Assembly: GCA_937934165.1 (NCBI GenBank)
Contig: CALGZX010000066.1
Coordinates: 1 to 33,434 of the forward strand
Direction: 5' to 3'
Source: an uncultured Collinsella sp.
GTDB lineage: Bacteria > Actinomycetota > Coriobacteriia > Coriobacteriales > Coriobacteriaceae
Length of the DNA stretch: 33,434 nucleotides
How positions within the stretch are numbered: the first letter of the stretch is position 1; each line of letters starts with the position of its first letter. This document shows positions 24,171-31,346 of this stretch, one piece after another. The notes beneath the pieces were generated by a model, which saw only the letters and a program-made list of their open reading frames with translations, did no database searches and was not told the DNA's origin. The translations under genes were made by a program, and so were the position numbers.

Positions 24171-24245
24171 GTTGTATAACCCGCCATTCGTGGGTACCAT
24201 TCAACGCGTACGCAAACAAAAAGGGTTAATTCGCGTGGTATAACC
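24171..24245 (+). promoter_or_regulatory. Candidate groESL control region: paired GTnGTATAACC motifs
   Basis: GTTGTATAACC (24171-24181) and GTGGTATAACC (24235-24245) match at 10 of 11 positions, 64 bases apart; each contains a TATAAC -10-like box. The second lies 28 bases before the groES ATG and is flanked by CGCG on both sides. No CIRCE element is recognisable. Confidence 0.4.
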
Positions 24246-24272
24246 GCGCGGCCCAAAAAGGAGGAGACAAGC

Positions 24273-24566
24273 ATGTCGTCTTTGAAGCCGCTTGCAGATC
24301 GTGTTCTGGTCAAGCCCGACGAGGCCGAGCAGAAGACCGCTTCTGGTCTGTACATCGCCAGCAACGCCCAGGAGAAGCCGCAGCGCGGCACCATCGTTGC
24401 CGTGGGCGCCGGCAAGGTCAACGACAAGGGTGAGCGCATCCCCATGGACGTCAAGGTCGGTGACGTTGTCATCTACGGTAAGTTCGGTGGCAACGAGGTC
24501 AAGGTCGACGGCGAGAAGTATCTGCTGATGCGCGCCGACGACATCTACGCTGTCGTCGAGGCCTAG
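24273..24566 (+). CDS. groES: Co-chaperonin GroES
   Basis: ATG 24273 follows AAGGAGGAG. The protein has 97 residues, the normal length. It begins SSLKPLADRVLVKPDEAEQK, carries the mobile loop around TASGLYIASNAQEKPQRG, and ends KYLLMRADDIYAVVEA, all typical. GroES caps the GroEL barrel during ATP-driven protein folding in the cytosol. groEL follows after 96 bases, in the usual order, so the two are one operon. Heat-shock control would be expected, but no CIRCE inverted repeat is visible upstream. Confidence 0.97.
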   Translation: MSSLKPLADRVLVKPDEAEQKTASGLYIASNAQEKPQRGTIVAVGAGKVNDKGERIPMDVKVGDVVIYGKFGGNEVKVDGEKYLLMRADDIYAVVEA

Positions 24567-24602
24567 TCTCGTCAGAATCTCTGATTCGTCTTTGAACGCG
24601 CC

Positions 24603-24636
24603 CGCCGCATAGGACTCGGAAGCGGCGACGCGAGTC
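24603..24636 (+). promoter_or_regulatory. Possible RNA pseudoknot between groES and groEL
   Basis: Two 6-bp stems interleave: CGCCGC (24603-24608) with GCGGCG (24622-24627), and GACTCG (24613-24618) with CGAGTC (24631-24636). The order A-B-A'-B' is that of an H-type pseudoknot or two alternative hairpins, just upstream of the groEL ribosome site at 24647-24651. Confidence 0.35.
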
Positions 24637-24662
24637 ACATTTCTTTTGGAGGATTACCTACC

Positions 24663-26300
24663 ATGGCAAAGAACATTACGTTCAACACCGATGCCCGCGC
24701 TAAGCTTGCCAAGGGCGTCAACACTCTGGCCGACGCCGTTACCGTCACCATGGGCCCCAAGGGTCGCTACGTTGCGCTGCAGCGCACGTTCGGTGCCCCG
24801 ACCATCACCAACGACGGCGTTTCCGTCGCCAAGGAGATCGAGCTCGAGGACAACATCGAGAACATGGGCGCCCAGCTGGTGAAGGAGGTTGCCACCAAGA
24901 CCAACGACACCGTGGGTGACGGCACCACCACCGCAACTCTGCTCGCCCAGGCCATCGTCAACGACGGTCTGCGCAACGTCGCCGCTGGCGCCAACCCGCT
25001 GGCCATCCGTCGCGGCATCGACAAGGCCGTTAACGCCGCCGTCGCCGAGATGAAGAAGCAGGCCAAGCCGGTTGAGACCAAGGAGCAGATCGCTTCCGTC
25101 GGTACCATCTCCGCCGGTGACCCCGAGGTCGGCGAGAAGATCGCTGAGGCCATGGAGGTCGTGGGCAAGGACGGCGTCATCACCGTCGAGGATTCCCAGA
25201 CGTTCGACATCACCATCGACACCGTCGAGGGCATGCAGTTTGATAAGGGCTATGTCTCCGCTTACTTCGTCACGGACAACGACCGCATGGAGGCCGTGAT
25301 GAAGGATCCGTACATCCTCATCACCGACCAGAAGATCTCCAGCGTTCAGGACATCATGCCCGTTCTCGAGGCTGTCCAGCGCGCTGGCCGTGGCCTGCTC
25401 ATCATCGCTGAGGACATCGACGGCGAGGCTCTGCCGACCCTGGTCCTCAACAAGATCCGTGGCGCCCTCAACGTCTGCGCCGTCAAGGCCCCGGGCTACG
25501 GCGATCGCCGCAAGCGCATCCTCGAGGACATCGCCGTCCTCACCGGTGGCCAGGCTGCCCTGGACGAGCTGGGCGTGAAGGTCGCTGACATCACCGCCGA
25601 TATGCTCGGTACCGCTAAGTCCGTCACCATCTCCAAGGACAACACCGTCGTCGTCGGCGGCGCTGGCTCCAAGGAGGCCATCGACGCTCGTATCGCTCAG
25701 ATCAAGGGTGAGATGGAGAACACCACCTCTGACTTCGACCGTGAGAAGCTCCAGGAGCGCCTGGCCAAGCTCTCCGGTGGCGTTGCCGTCATCAAGGTCG
25801 GCGCTGCTACCGAGTCTGAGCTCAAGGAGATCAAGCACCGCGTCGAGGACGCCCTGCAGGCAACCCGCGCTGCTGTTGAGGAGGGCATTGTCGCCGGTGG
25901 CGGCGTCGCCTTCATGGACGCTGCTCCTGCGCTCGACGCCGTTGAACTCGACGACCCCGAGGAGAAGATCGGTGTCGACATCGTCAAGAAGGCTCTGACT
26001 GCTCCGGTTGCTACCATCGCCAAGAACGCTGGCTTTGAGGGCGCTGTCGTGGTCGACAAGGTTGCCGAGCTGCCCGCCGGCCAGGGTCTCAACTCTGCCA
26101 ACGGCGAGTGGGGCGACATGATCGAGATGGGCGTCCTCGACCCCGTCAAGGTCAGCCGCGTCACCCTGCAGAACGCTGCTTCTGTCGCCAGCCTGATCCT
26201 CATCACCGAGGCCACCGTCTCCGATGTGCCCAAGAACACTCAGCTTGAGGACGCTATCGCTGCTGCTACCGCTGGTCAGCAGGGCGGCGGTATGTACTAA
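24663..26300 (+). CDS. groEL: Chaperonin GroEL
   Basis: ATG 24663 follows TTGGAGG. The protein has 545 residues, full length. Motifs include MAKNITFNTDARAKLAKGVN at the start, the ATP-binding segment GDGTTTATLLAQAI, the apical-domain stretch ILITDQKISSVQDIMPVLEA, VKAPGYGDRRK, GGVAVIKVGAATESELKE, VEEGIVAGGGVAF and a C-terminal QQGGGMY. The usual GGM repeat tail is short. It forms the double-ring folding chamber with GroES. Codon use is strongly biased to C-ending codons (GTC, ATC, AAG), as expected of a highly expressed gene. A very long palindrome follows 26 bases after the stop. Confidence 0.98.
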   Translation: MAKNITFNTDARAKLAKGVNTLADAVTVTMGPKGRYVALQRTFGAPTITNDGVSVAKEIELEDNIENMGAQLVKEVATKTNDTVGDGTTTATLLAQAIVNDGLRNVAAGANPLAIRRGIDKAVNAAVAEMKKQAKPVETKEQIASVGTISAGDPEVGEKIAEAMEVVGKDGVITVEDSQTFDITIDTVEGMQFDKGYVSAYFVTDNDRMEAVMKDPYILITDQKISSVQDIMPVLEAVQRAGRGLLIIAEDIDGEALPTLVLNKIRGALNVCAVKAPGYGDRRKRILEDIAVLTGGQAALDELGVKVADITADMLGTAKSVTISKDNTVVVGGAGSKEAIDARIAQIKGEMENTTSDFDREKLQERLAKLSGGVAVIKVGAATESELKEIKHRVEDALQATRAAVEEGIVAGGGVAFMDAAPALDAVELDDPEEKIGVDIVKKALTAPVATIAKNAGFEGAVVVDKVAELPAGQGLNSANGEWGDMIEMGVLDPVKVSRVTLQNAASVASLILITEATVSDVPKNTQLEDAIAAATAGQQGGGMY

Positions 26301-26326
26301 GGCCGACAAGGTCTAGAACTCCCACC

Positions 26327-26470
26327 GGGAATCCGGGGGCGTGACGGGGCTTCTCTCCGGAACGTCCTCGGACATGCAAAGAGGCTCCGCATCGCGCTTC
26401 GCGCTGCGGAGCCTCTTTGCGTCCTGCGGAATATTCCGGAGAGAAGTCCCCGTCCCGCCCCCGGATTCCC
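26327..26470. repeat. 144-bp nested palindrome downstream of groEL
   Basis: The outer arms 26327-26362 and about 26434-26470 (starting GGGAATCCGGGGGCG and ending CGCCCCCGGATTCCC) pair over ~36 bases with one mismatch and one bulge. An inner perfect 15-bp stem (GCAAAGAGGCTCCGC 26376-26390, GCGGAGCCTCTTTGC 26406-26420) is capped by GCGC-TTC-GCGC. The outer arms contain GACGGGG, the core of the other REP-like elements. It may act as terminator and 3' protector of groESL mRNA. Confidence 0.85.
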
Positions 26471-26636
26471 TGCGTTTACGGCCTTGAGGCCGGCGGGCGG
26501 AGAAGGATGTGGTCGATAGGGATACGTGTCCCCTTCGCTGTTTCGCGCTTTGCGCGAAAGGCGCGTTGCTTTGGGATGGGTGGGGGACGTGGTTGCTTTG
26601 GCAACTGATCTCCGCCATAAATTAGCCTCAGCATAC

Positions 26637-26664
26637 TTGCACGAATACCCTCTCGTGCTACACT
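26637..26664 (+). promoter_or_regulatory. Promoter of the riboflavin-transport operon
   Basis: TTGCAC (26637-26642) and TACACT (26659-26664) are separated by 16 bases. Transcription would begin near 26671, just ahead of the riboswitch. Confidence 0.6.
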
Positions 26665-26673
26665 TGCAGTTGC

Positions 26674-26857
26674 TGTTTCAGGGCGGGGTGGAATTCCCCA
26701 CTGGCGGTAAATTGGGCGGTGCCAAAGGGGTGCCGTGGCGCAGGCGAGGACCTACGTCGAGCCGATGAGTCCGCGACCCGTGTGTGCGTTGGTTCGCATG
26801 CCGGCTGAACTGGTGAGATCCCAGTACCAACGGTTAGAGTCCGGATGAAAGAGGCAG
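26674..26857 (+). promoter_or_regulatory. FMN riboswitch (RFN element)
   Basis: The conserved blocks appear in order: AGGGCGGGGTGGAATTCCCC (26680-26699) with ACTGGCGGTAA, then a variable arm, GAGCCGATGAGTCCGCGACC, GCCGGCTGAACTGGTGAGAT, CCAGTACCAACGGTTAGAGT and CCGGATGAAAGAGG (26841-26854). This matches the FMN-sensing aptamer. The 3' end runs into the AGGTGATC ribosome site of ribU 8 bases from its ATG, with no terminator between, so control is most likely by hiding the ribosome site when FMN is bound. Confidence 0.95.
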
Positions 26858-26865
26858 GTGATCTT

Positions 26866-27456
26866 ATGTCTGAACAGTCGCAGCATATCCATTTTGAGAA
26901 CACGAATAGGTGGAGCACCAAACAGCTCGTTACCATGGCGTTGATGTGCGCCTTGGGTGCCCTGTTTATGTACGTGCAGCTGCCCATCCTCCCCTCGGCG
27001 CCGTTTTTGACGTATGACCCGTCGCTGGTGCCGGCGATGGTGTGCGGGTTTGCGTACGGCCCTGGTGCCGGCACTGCTGTTGCCGCTATGGCGATCGTTA
27101 TCCATGCGCTTACCACGGGTGACTGGGTCGGCGCCCTTATGAACCTGGTCGCTACGCTGGGCTTTATTCTGCCTGCGGCGATCGTCTACCAAAAGATGCA
27201 CACCTACAAGGGTGCCGTGATTGGCCTGGCGCTGGGCGTCATTGCCGCTACGGCGCTTTCTATGGTTGCGAATCTGACCATTGGCGTTTGGTTCTGGTAT
27301 GGCTCGGCCGATGTGATTCTGCCGCTCATGCTTCCCGCCGTTTTACCGTTTAACCTCATCAAGACCGTGCTCAACTCGGTGTTGACGCTGGCGGTGTACA
27401 AGGCGGTCTCCAACCTCATCACGCCTAAAAAGGACCAGGTCAAAGGCCGCGCATGA
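26866..27456 (+). CDS. ribU: Riboflavin ECF transporter S component (RibU)
   Basis: ATG 26866 (MSEQSQHIHFENTNRWSTKQ) uses AGGTGATC; the in-frame ATG at 26845 lies inside the aptamer and is rejected. The protein has 196 residues with about six hydrophobic helices. The segment LVTMALMCALGALFMYVQLP, then PSLVPAMVCGFAYGPGAGTA and VWFWYGSADVILPLMLPAVL, is typical of RibU/DUF3816-type substrate-binding S components. It captures riboflavin at the membrane. Identity as the riboflavin member rests on both sequence and the FMN riboswitch in front. Its stop overlaps the start of the ATPase gene (ATGA). Confidence 0.92.
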   Translation: MSEQSQHIHFENTNRWSTKQLVTMALMCALGALFMYVQLPILPSAPFLTYDPSLVPAMVCGFAYGPGAGTAVAAMAIVIHALTTGDWVGALMNLVATLGFILPAAIVYQKMHTYKGAVIGLALGVIAATALSMVANLTIGVWFWYGSADVILPLMLPAVLPFNLIKTVLNSVLTLAVYKAVSNLITPKKDQVKGRA

Positions 27457-29357
27457 TTGAGTGTCGGGGCGTTTCCTTTAGCTATGACGGTGCTGCACCA
27501 GCGCTCGATGGCATCGATCTGAACATCGAGGATGGCGAGTTTTTCTGCATCCTCGGCGGAAACGGGTCGGGCAAGTCGACGTTTGCCAAGCATTTGAACG
27601 CGCTGCTGCAGCCCGATGCGGGAACGGTGTGCGTCAACGGCATGGACGCGTCCGATCCCGAGCTGGTCTACGACATCCGTTCGACTGCGGGCATGGTGTT
27701 CCAGAATCCCGACGACCAGCTGGTGGCGACGCTTGTCGAGGACGATGTTGCGTTTGGTCCCGAGAACTTAGGGGTCGAATCCGCCCAGATTGCGCAGCGC
27801 GTGCGCGAGGCGCTGAAGGCCGTGGGTCTGGTGGGCTTTGAGCGCCACGAGACCCACGCTCTCTCGGGCGGACAAAAGCAGCGCGTGGCGCTTGCCGGCG
27901 TGCTCGCCATGGAGCCGCGCGTGCTCGTTTTGGACGAGGCGTCCTCGATGCTCGATCCGCGCGGGCGCAAGGGCCTTATGAAGGCCTGTCACGCGTTGCA
28001 CGAACGCGGCATGACCATCGTGATGATTACGCACTTTATGGAAGAGGCCGCTGAGGCCGATCGCATTGCTGTCTTCCAAGCGGGCCGCGTTGCCATGCTC
28101 GGTACGCCCGAGGAAATCTTGACGCGGGCGGACGAACTTGCGCAGCTCAACCTGGATATGCCGGCGTCGTGCTGCCTAGGTAGGGCACTTCGTGAGAAGG
28201 GCGTGCCCGTTTGCGCGCAGGTGCGCGAGGCAGATATGGTCGCCGAGATTACACAGGCTTATACCGAGCGGAGCGGGTTGGACATCGCAGAACAGCCTTC
28301 CGCATCCGATTCTCATGTGCTTGACAATGGATCCTCTGCAGCCGACGGGATAGCTGCGTCGGAGCCCGTTATCGAGATTTCGCATCTCTCGCATAGCTAC
28401 TCGCTGAGCGCCCGCGAGCGCCGTCGCTGGCGCAAGCGCTCGGCCACTGCGGACGCATCGAGCAAACAGGCCCTTTGGGGCAACGATCCAAACAGCCCCT
28501 GGGCGCTTCGTGATGTTACGCTGACGGTGCGTCGTGGCGAGTTTCTGGGACTGGCGGGTCATACCGGCTCGGGCAAATCGACGCTGGTTCAGCATCTCAA
28601 CGGGTTGATTCGTCCGCAGGAGGGAAGCGTTTGCGCGCTGGGGCTCGACCTATCAAACAAGAAGGACGCCGCCGCTGTTAAGGCCAAGGTTGGCGTGGTG
28701 TTTCAGTATCCCGAGCGCCAGTTATTTGCTGAGACCGTGGCGCGGGACGTGGCGTTTGGCCCGCGCAACCTTGGTCTGCCGCAAGACGAGGTTGCGCGCC
28801 GTGTCGCATCATCGCTTGCGCGCGTGGGCCTCGACCTTGCCGCGATAGGCGACAAGAGCCCCTTTGAGCTTTCGGGCGGCCAGCAGCGTCGCGTGGCGTT
28901 TGCCGGCGTGCTCGCCATGGAACCTGAGGTGCTGGTGCTCGACGAGCCCATGGCAGGCCTCGATCCGGCTGCCCGCAGGGATTTCCTGGAGCTCATTGGC
29001 CGTCTACATGACGAAGGCCTGACCGTTGTCATGGTTTCGCACAGCATGGATGACCTGGCCAATTGCTGCGACCGTATCGTCGTAATGAACGAAGGTGCGG
29101 TGTTTGCCGAGGGAACCCCCGCGCGGGTGTTTGCGCATGCCGATGAGCTCAAGTCGATCGGCTTGGGTGTTCCCGCTGCCCAGCGCATGGCGCTGGCGCT
29201 TGCGAAGGCAGGCGTGCCGCTGCGCTTTGACGGCCTCTATACGGTTGAGTCGCTGGCAGACGAGTTGGTGGACCTGCTAATCGGTCGCTCGGGCGGTCCT
29301 TCTAACGTCGCGGACATTGCTAATTCCAAGACGGTCGCGCGAGAGGAGGGCTGCTGA
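27453..29357 (+). CDS. Fused ECF transporter ATPase (EcfA1-EcfA2 in one chain)
   Basis: ATG 27453 overlaps the ribU stop by 4 bases. The protein has 634 residues in two complete ABC halves. Half 1: Walker A GGNGSGKST (35-43), Q-loop FQNPDDQ, signature LSGGQKQR, Walker B VLVLDEASSMLDP and switch His in ITHFME. A linker (about 270-345) is low in motif content and includes a basic stretch RERRRWRKR. Half 2: Walker A GHTGSGKST (369-377), FQYPERQ, LSGGQQRR, LVLDEPMAGLDP and VSHSMD. The halves correspond to EcfA and EcfA', normally separate proteins, which power vitamin import with EcfT. Encoding them as one chain next to RibU implies a dedicated riboflavin transporter. Confidence 0.92.
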   Translation: MIECRGVSFSYDGAAPALDGIDLNIEDGEFFCILGGNGSGKSTFAKHLNALLQPDAGTVCVNGMDASDPELVYDIRSTAGMVFQNPDDQLVATLVEDDVAFGPENLGVESAQIAQRVREALKAVGLVGFERHETHALSGGQKQRVALAGVLAMEPRVLVLDEASSMLDPRGRKGLMKACHALHERGMTIVMITHFMEEAAEADRIAVFQAGRVAMLGTPEEILTRADELAQLNLDMPASCCLGRALREKGVPVCAQVREADMVAEITQAYTERSGLDIAEQPSASDSHVLDNGSSAADGIAASEPVIEISHLSHSYSLSARERRRWRKRSATADASSKQALWGNDPNSPWALRDVTLTVRRGEFLGLAGHTGSGKSTLVQHLNGLIRPQEGSVCALGLDLSNKKDAAAVKAKVGVVFQYPERQLFAETVARDVAFGPRNLGLPQDEVARRVASSLARVGLDLAAIGDKSPFELSGGQQRRVAFAGVLAMEPEVLVLDEPMAGLDPAARRDFLELIGRLHDEGLTVVMVSHSMDDLANCCDRIVVMNEGAVFAEGTPARVFAHADELKSIGLGVPAAQRMALALAKAGVPLRFDGLYTVESLADELVDLLIGRSGGPSNVADIANSKTVAREEGC

Positions 29358-30157
29358 TGGAGGCGTTTTCGTTTGGTAGTTACTATCCCGGCGATAGTGC
29401 GATCCATCGCCTGGATCCGCGCACCAAGCTGCTCCTGGGCTTTGTGTTTCTGATCACGACGCTCACAGTCAGCAGCTTCTGCGGACTGGCCCCGGTCGCA
29501 ATCTTCGTTGTCCTGATCTATACCGTGTCCCGGGTGCCGTTGCGCCGGGTCCTATCATCGATGGCACCATTGCTGGCGATTGTCGTGGTGGTCGCAGTGC
29601 TCAACCTGTTTTCCGACCAGAGCGGGCGCATTCTGTGGCAGCTTGGCTTTTTGCAGATAAGCGAGGGCTCGCTGCATTCCGCCGCCTTTATGGCGTGCCG
29701 CCTGAGCTTGATGATGGCCGGCATGAGCGCCATTACGCTCACCACACCGACACTCGACCTCACCGCGGGCTTTGAGCGCCTGCTCGCGCCGTTTGCGCGT
29801 GTGGGACTTCCTGCGCACGAGCTCGGCATGATTATGGGTATCGCGCTGCGCTTTATGCCGCAGTTTGCCACTGAGATGAAGCAGACGGCCGATGCACAGG
29901 CAAGCCGCGGTGCGCGCGTGACGGGAGGCCCGCTCGGCGGCGTGCGTATGCTCGGCAGTGTGGCGATTCCGCTGTTCACGGGCGTGTTCCGCCATGCCGA
30001 GACGCTGTCTGCTGCCATGGATGCCCGTTGCTATCATGGCGAGCAGGGCCGCACGCGCCTGCATGCGCTTGCATTTCGCCGCGGGGATGCGCTGGCTGCG
30101 GTGGTGACGGCGCTGATGCTCGCGTGTGTCATCGTCATCAACCTTCAACTTGTTTAG
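29357..30157 (+). CDS. ecfT: ECF transporter transmembrane component EcfT
   Basis: ATG 29357 shares its A with the ATPase stop (TGATG), so translation is coupled. The protein has 266 residues. It starts with SFGSYYPGDSAIHRLDPRTK, the typical EcfT N-terminus, then has several hydrophobic helices. The two coupling-helix motifs that bind the ATPases are present: ASRGA (182-186) and DARCYHG (from 222). EcfT joins the S component RibU to the ATPase pair in the membrane. The riboswitch controls the whole set through cotranscription. Confidence 0.93.
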   Translation: MEAFSFGSYYPGDSAIHRLDPRTKLLLGFVFLITTLTVSSFCGLAPVAIFVVLIYTVSRVPLRRVLSSMAPLLAIVVVVAVLNLFSDQSGRILWQLGFLQISEGSLHSAAFMACRLSLMMAGMSAITLTTPTLDLTAGFERLLAPFARVGLPAHELGMIMGIALRFMPQFATEMKQTADAQASRGARVTGGPLGGVRMLGSVAIPLFTGVFRHAETLSAAMDARCYHGEQGRTRLHALAFRRGDALAAVVTALMLACVIVINLQLV

Positions 30158-30187
30158 GCGCGATTCGAGCGCAAGAAAGGGGTCCCT

Positions 30188-30634
30188 ATGACCGACAACG
30201 ACCGCACGGCTCAGCTTGAGCGCGCCTGTTCGTATCTCAGGCGCATTCCGGCGTGGTATCTGGCCACGACCGATGTGACGGACGGACATCAGCCGCGCGT
30301 GAGGCCGTTTTCGTTTGCCATGGTCGATGACGGTAAGTTGTGGTTTTGCACGTCGCGCGACAAGGATGTGTGGGTGGAGCTGAGTGCGAATCCCAAGTTT
30401 GAGCTCTCGGGCTGGAAGCCGGGGGAATGTTGGATCGTATTGACCGGCGAAGCCGCACTTGAGGACGACGCAGTTGCGAGCGACAAGGTGCGTCAAGCGG
30501 GTTTTAAGCACATGGTGGGCATTGGCGAGGAACACGAGAGTGCCAACGACGGCCGCCTTGCGTTCTTTTCGGTCCGCAACATTGCCGCGCGGTTCTGTGA
30601 TATCGACGGCAGCGAGGAGCGCCTGGAGCTCTAG
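30188..30634 (+). CDS. Pyridoxamine 5'-phosphate oxidase-like flavin-binding protein (first of a tandem pair)
   Basis: ATG 30188 follows AAAGGGG, 30 bases after ecfT. The protein has 148 residues. The fold markers of the PNPOx-like split barrel are visible: IPAWYLATTDVTDGHQPRVR, PFSFAMVDDGKLWFCTSRDK, then DVWVELSANPKFELSGWKPG and WIVLTGEAAL. Such proteins bind FMN or a related flavin and many are reductases of unknown substrate. Placement directly behind the FMN-controlled riboflavin transporter supports flavin binding. It is a clear paralogue of the next gene. Confidence 0.85.
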   Translation: MTDNDRTAQLERACSYLRRIPAWYLATTDVTDGHQPRVRPFSFAMVDDGKLWFCTSRDKDVWVELSANPKFELSGWKPGECWIVLTGEAALEDDAVASDKVRQAGFKHMVGIGEEHESANDGRLAFFSVRNIAARFCDIDGSEERLEL

Positions 30635-30678
30635 CTCGCACGATCCAGGCTCCCAAACTAGCTAGTACAGGAGGAAAC

Positions 30679-31089
30679 GTGGACGGATTGAATACGGTTT
30701 TGGAGTATCTGACGTCGGTGCCGGCGTGGTATCTGGCGACGAGCGTGGACGGACAGCCACATGTGCGTCCGTTCTCGTTTGCACAGATTCAGGACGGCAA
30801 GCTGTGGTTTGTGACAGCGCGCACTAAAGATGTGTGGCAGGAGCTGCTGCAAAACCAACGCTTTGAGGCCACGAGTTGGTGGCCGGGCCATGGCTGGCTC
30901 ATCTTGCGCGGGCGTGCCGGCTTGGATGACCGGGCTTTAGACGAAATGCGCGAAGCCGGGTGGAAGCATCTAGAGCGCCTGGGCGAGCACTATGAGGGTC
31001 CTAACGACCCCACGCTCGTCTTCTTTAGCGTCGAGGATCCTGAGGCTTTTATCTGCAATCACGACGAATGGGTGCCGGTCGAGCTCTAG
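30679..31089 (+). CDS. Pyridoxamine 5'-phosphate oxidase-like flavin-binding protein (second of a tandem pair)
   Basis: The start is GTG 30679 with CAGGAGG 5 bases upstream. The protein has 136 residues. It aligns along its length with the preceding gene: VPAWYLATSVDGQPHVRPFS, FAQIQDGKLWFVTARTKDVW, QELLQNQRFEATSWWPGHGW and LILRGRAGLDD, differing mainly by a shorter N-terminus and a divergent C-terminus (VEDPEAFICNHDEWVPVEL). This indicates tandem duplication. It probably binds flavin; the substrate is unknown. It is the last gene of the riboflavin operon, and a GC hairpin follows. Confidence 0.85.
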   Translation: MDGLNTVLEYLTSVPAWYLATSVDGQPHVRPFSFAQIQDGKLWFVTARTKDVWQELLQNQRFEATSWWPGHGWLILRGRAGLDDRALDEMREAGWKHLERLGEHYEGPNDPTLVFFSVEDPEAFICNHDEWVPVEL

Positions 31090-31127
31090 CCAGCTGGCTC
31101 ATCCCAACAACTTAGTTTTCGCATGGA

Positions 31128-31179
31128 CGGGCCCCGTGTTGCCCGGCGCCGTAAGGAGTGCCGGTCGATACGGGGCCCG
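31128..31179 (+). terminator. Hairpin at the end of the riboflavin operon
   Basis: CGGGCCCCGT (31128-31137) and ACGGGGCCCG (31170-31179) pair perfectly, enclosing an inner CCGGC/GCCGG stem. The following sequence is only moderately T-rich. Confidence 0.55.
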
Positions 31180-31224
31180 CTCAATTTGTCAATTCCTTCA
31201 AGCGAATGTGTCGGGAATGTTTCA

Positions 31225-31261
31225 ATGCATGAACATACAAGCCATTTACGTGTTCATGCAT
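31225..31261. promoter_or_regulatory. Candidate ArgR operator (11-bp inverted repeat) upstream of argC
   Basis: ATGCATGAACA (31225-31235) and TGTTCATGCAT (31251-31261) are exact inverses with a 15-base spacer. A third related half-site, GTGCATAAAT, lies at 31319-31328. TGCAT-type half-sites resemble ARG boxes of actinobacterial arginine genes, and the position just before argC fits arginine repression. A leader hairpin is the alternative. Confidence 0.5.
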
Positions 31262-31346
31262 CTTTTGGTGCTAAAGTTTCAACCCACCTCATAACGACTA
31301 CTGAGAAATGCGCATCGGTGCATAAATCGCAGACAAGGAGTCTGAT

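Larger units (their letters stand above)
23546..24272. other. About 730-bp structured non-coding region upstream of groES
   Basis: No open frame here has a ribosome site or coding-type base use on either strand. The region holds a GC hairpin (GCGGGGC 23596-23602 with GCCCCGC 23615-23621), a long inverted repeat (23731-23974), a second inverted repeat (24041-24144), the A/T palindrome CAAAAAAT-AAG-ATTTTTTG (24145-24163) and paired TATAACC motifs before groES. It could hold a non-coding RNA, the remains of a miniature element, or an extended control region for the chaperonin operon. Confidence 0.55.

Noticed and set aside
24041..24272. CIRCE or HAIR heat-shock operator before groES
   Set aside because: AAGTGCCAA resembles one CIRCE half-site, but its partner is ~95 bases away instead of 9. 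No HAIR match was found.
24654..26309. A 551-codon minus-strand frame opposite groEL
   Set aside because: It mirrors groEL codon bias; the translation is Asp/Gly/Leu-rich without any recognisable domain.
26845..26865. ribU start at ATG 26845
   Set aside because: This ATG is part of the conserved GGATGAAAGAGG end of the FMN aptamer. ATG 26866 has the ribosome site at the right distance.
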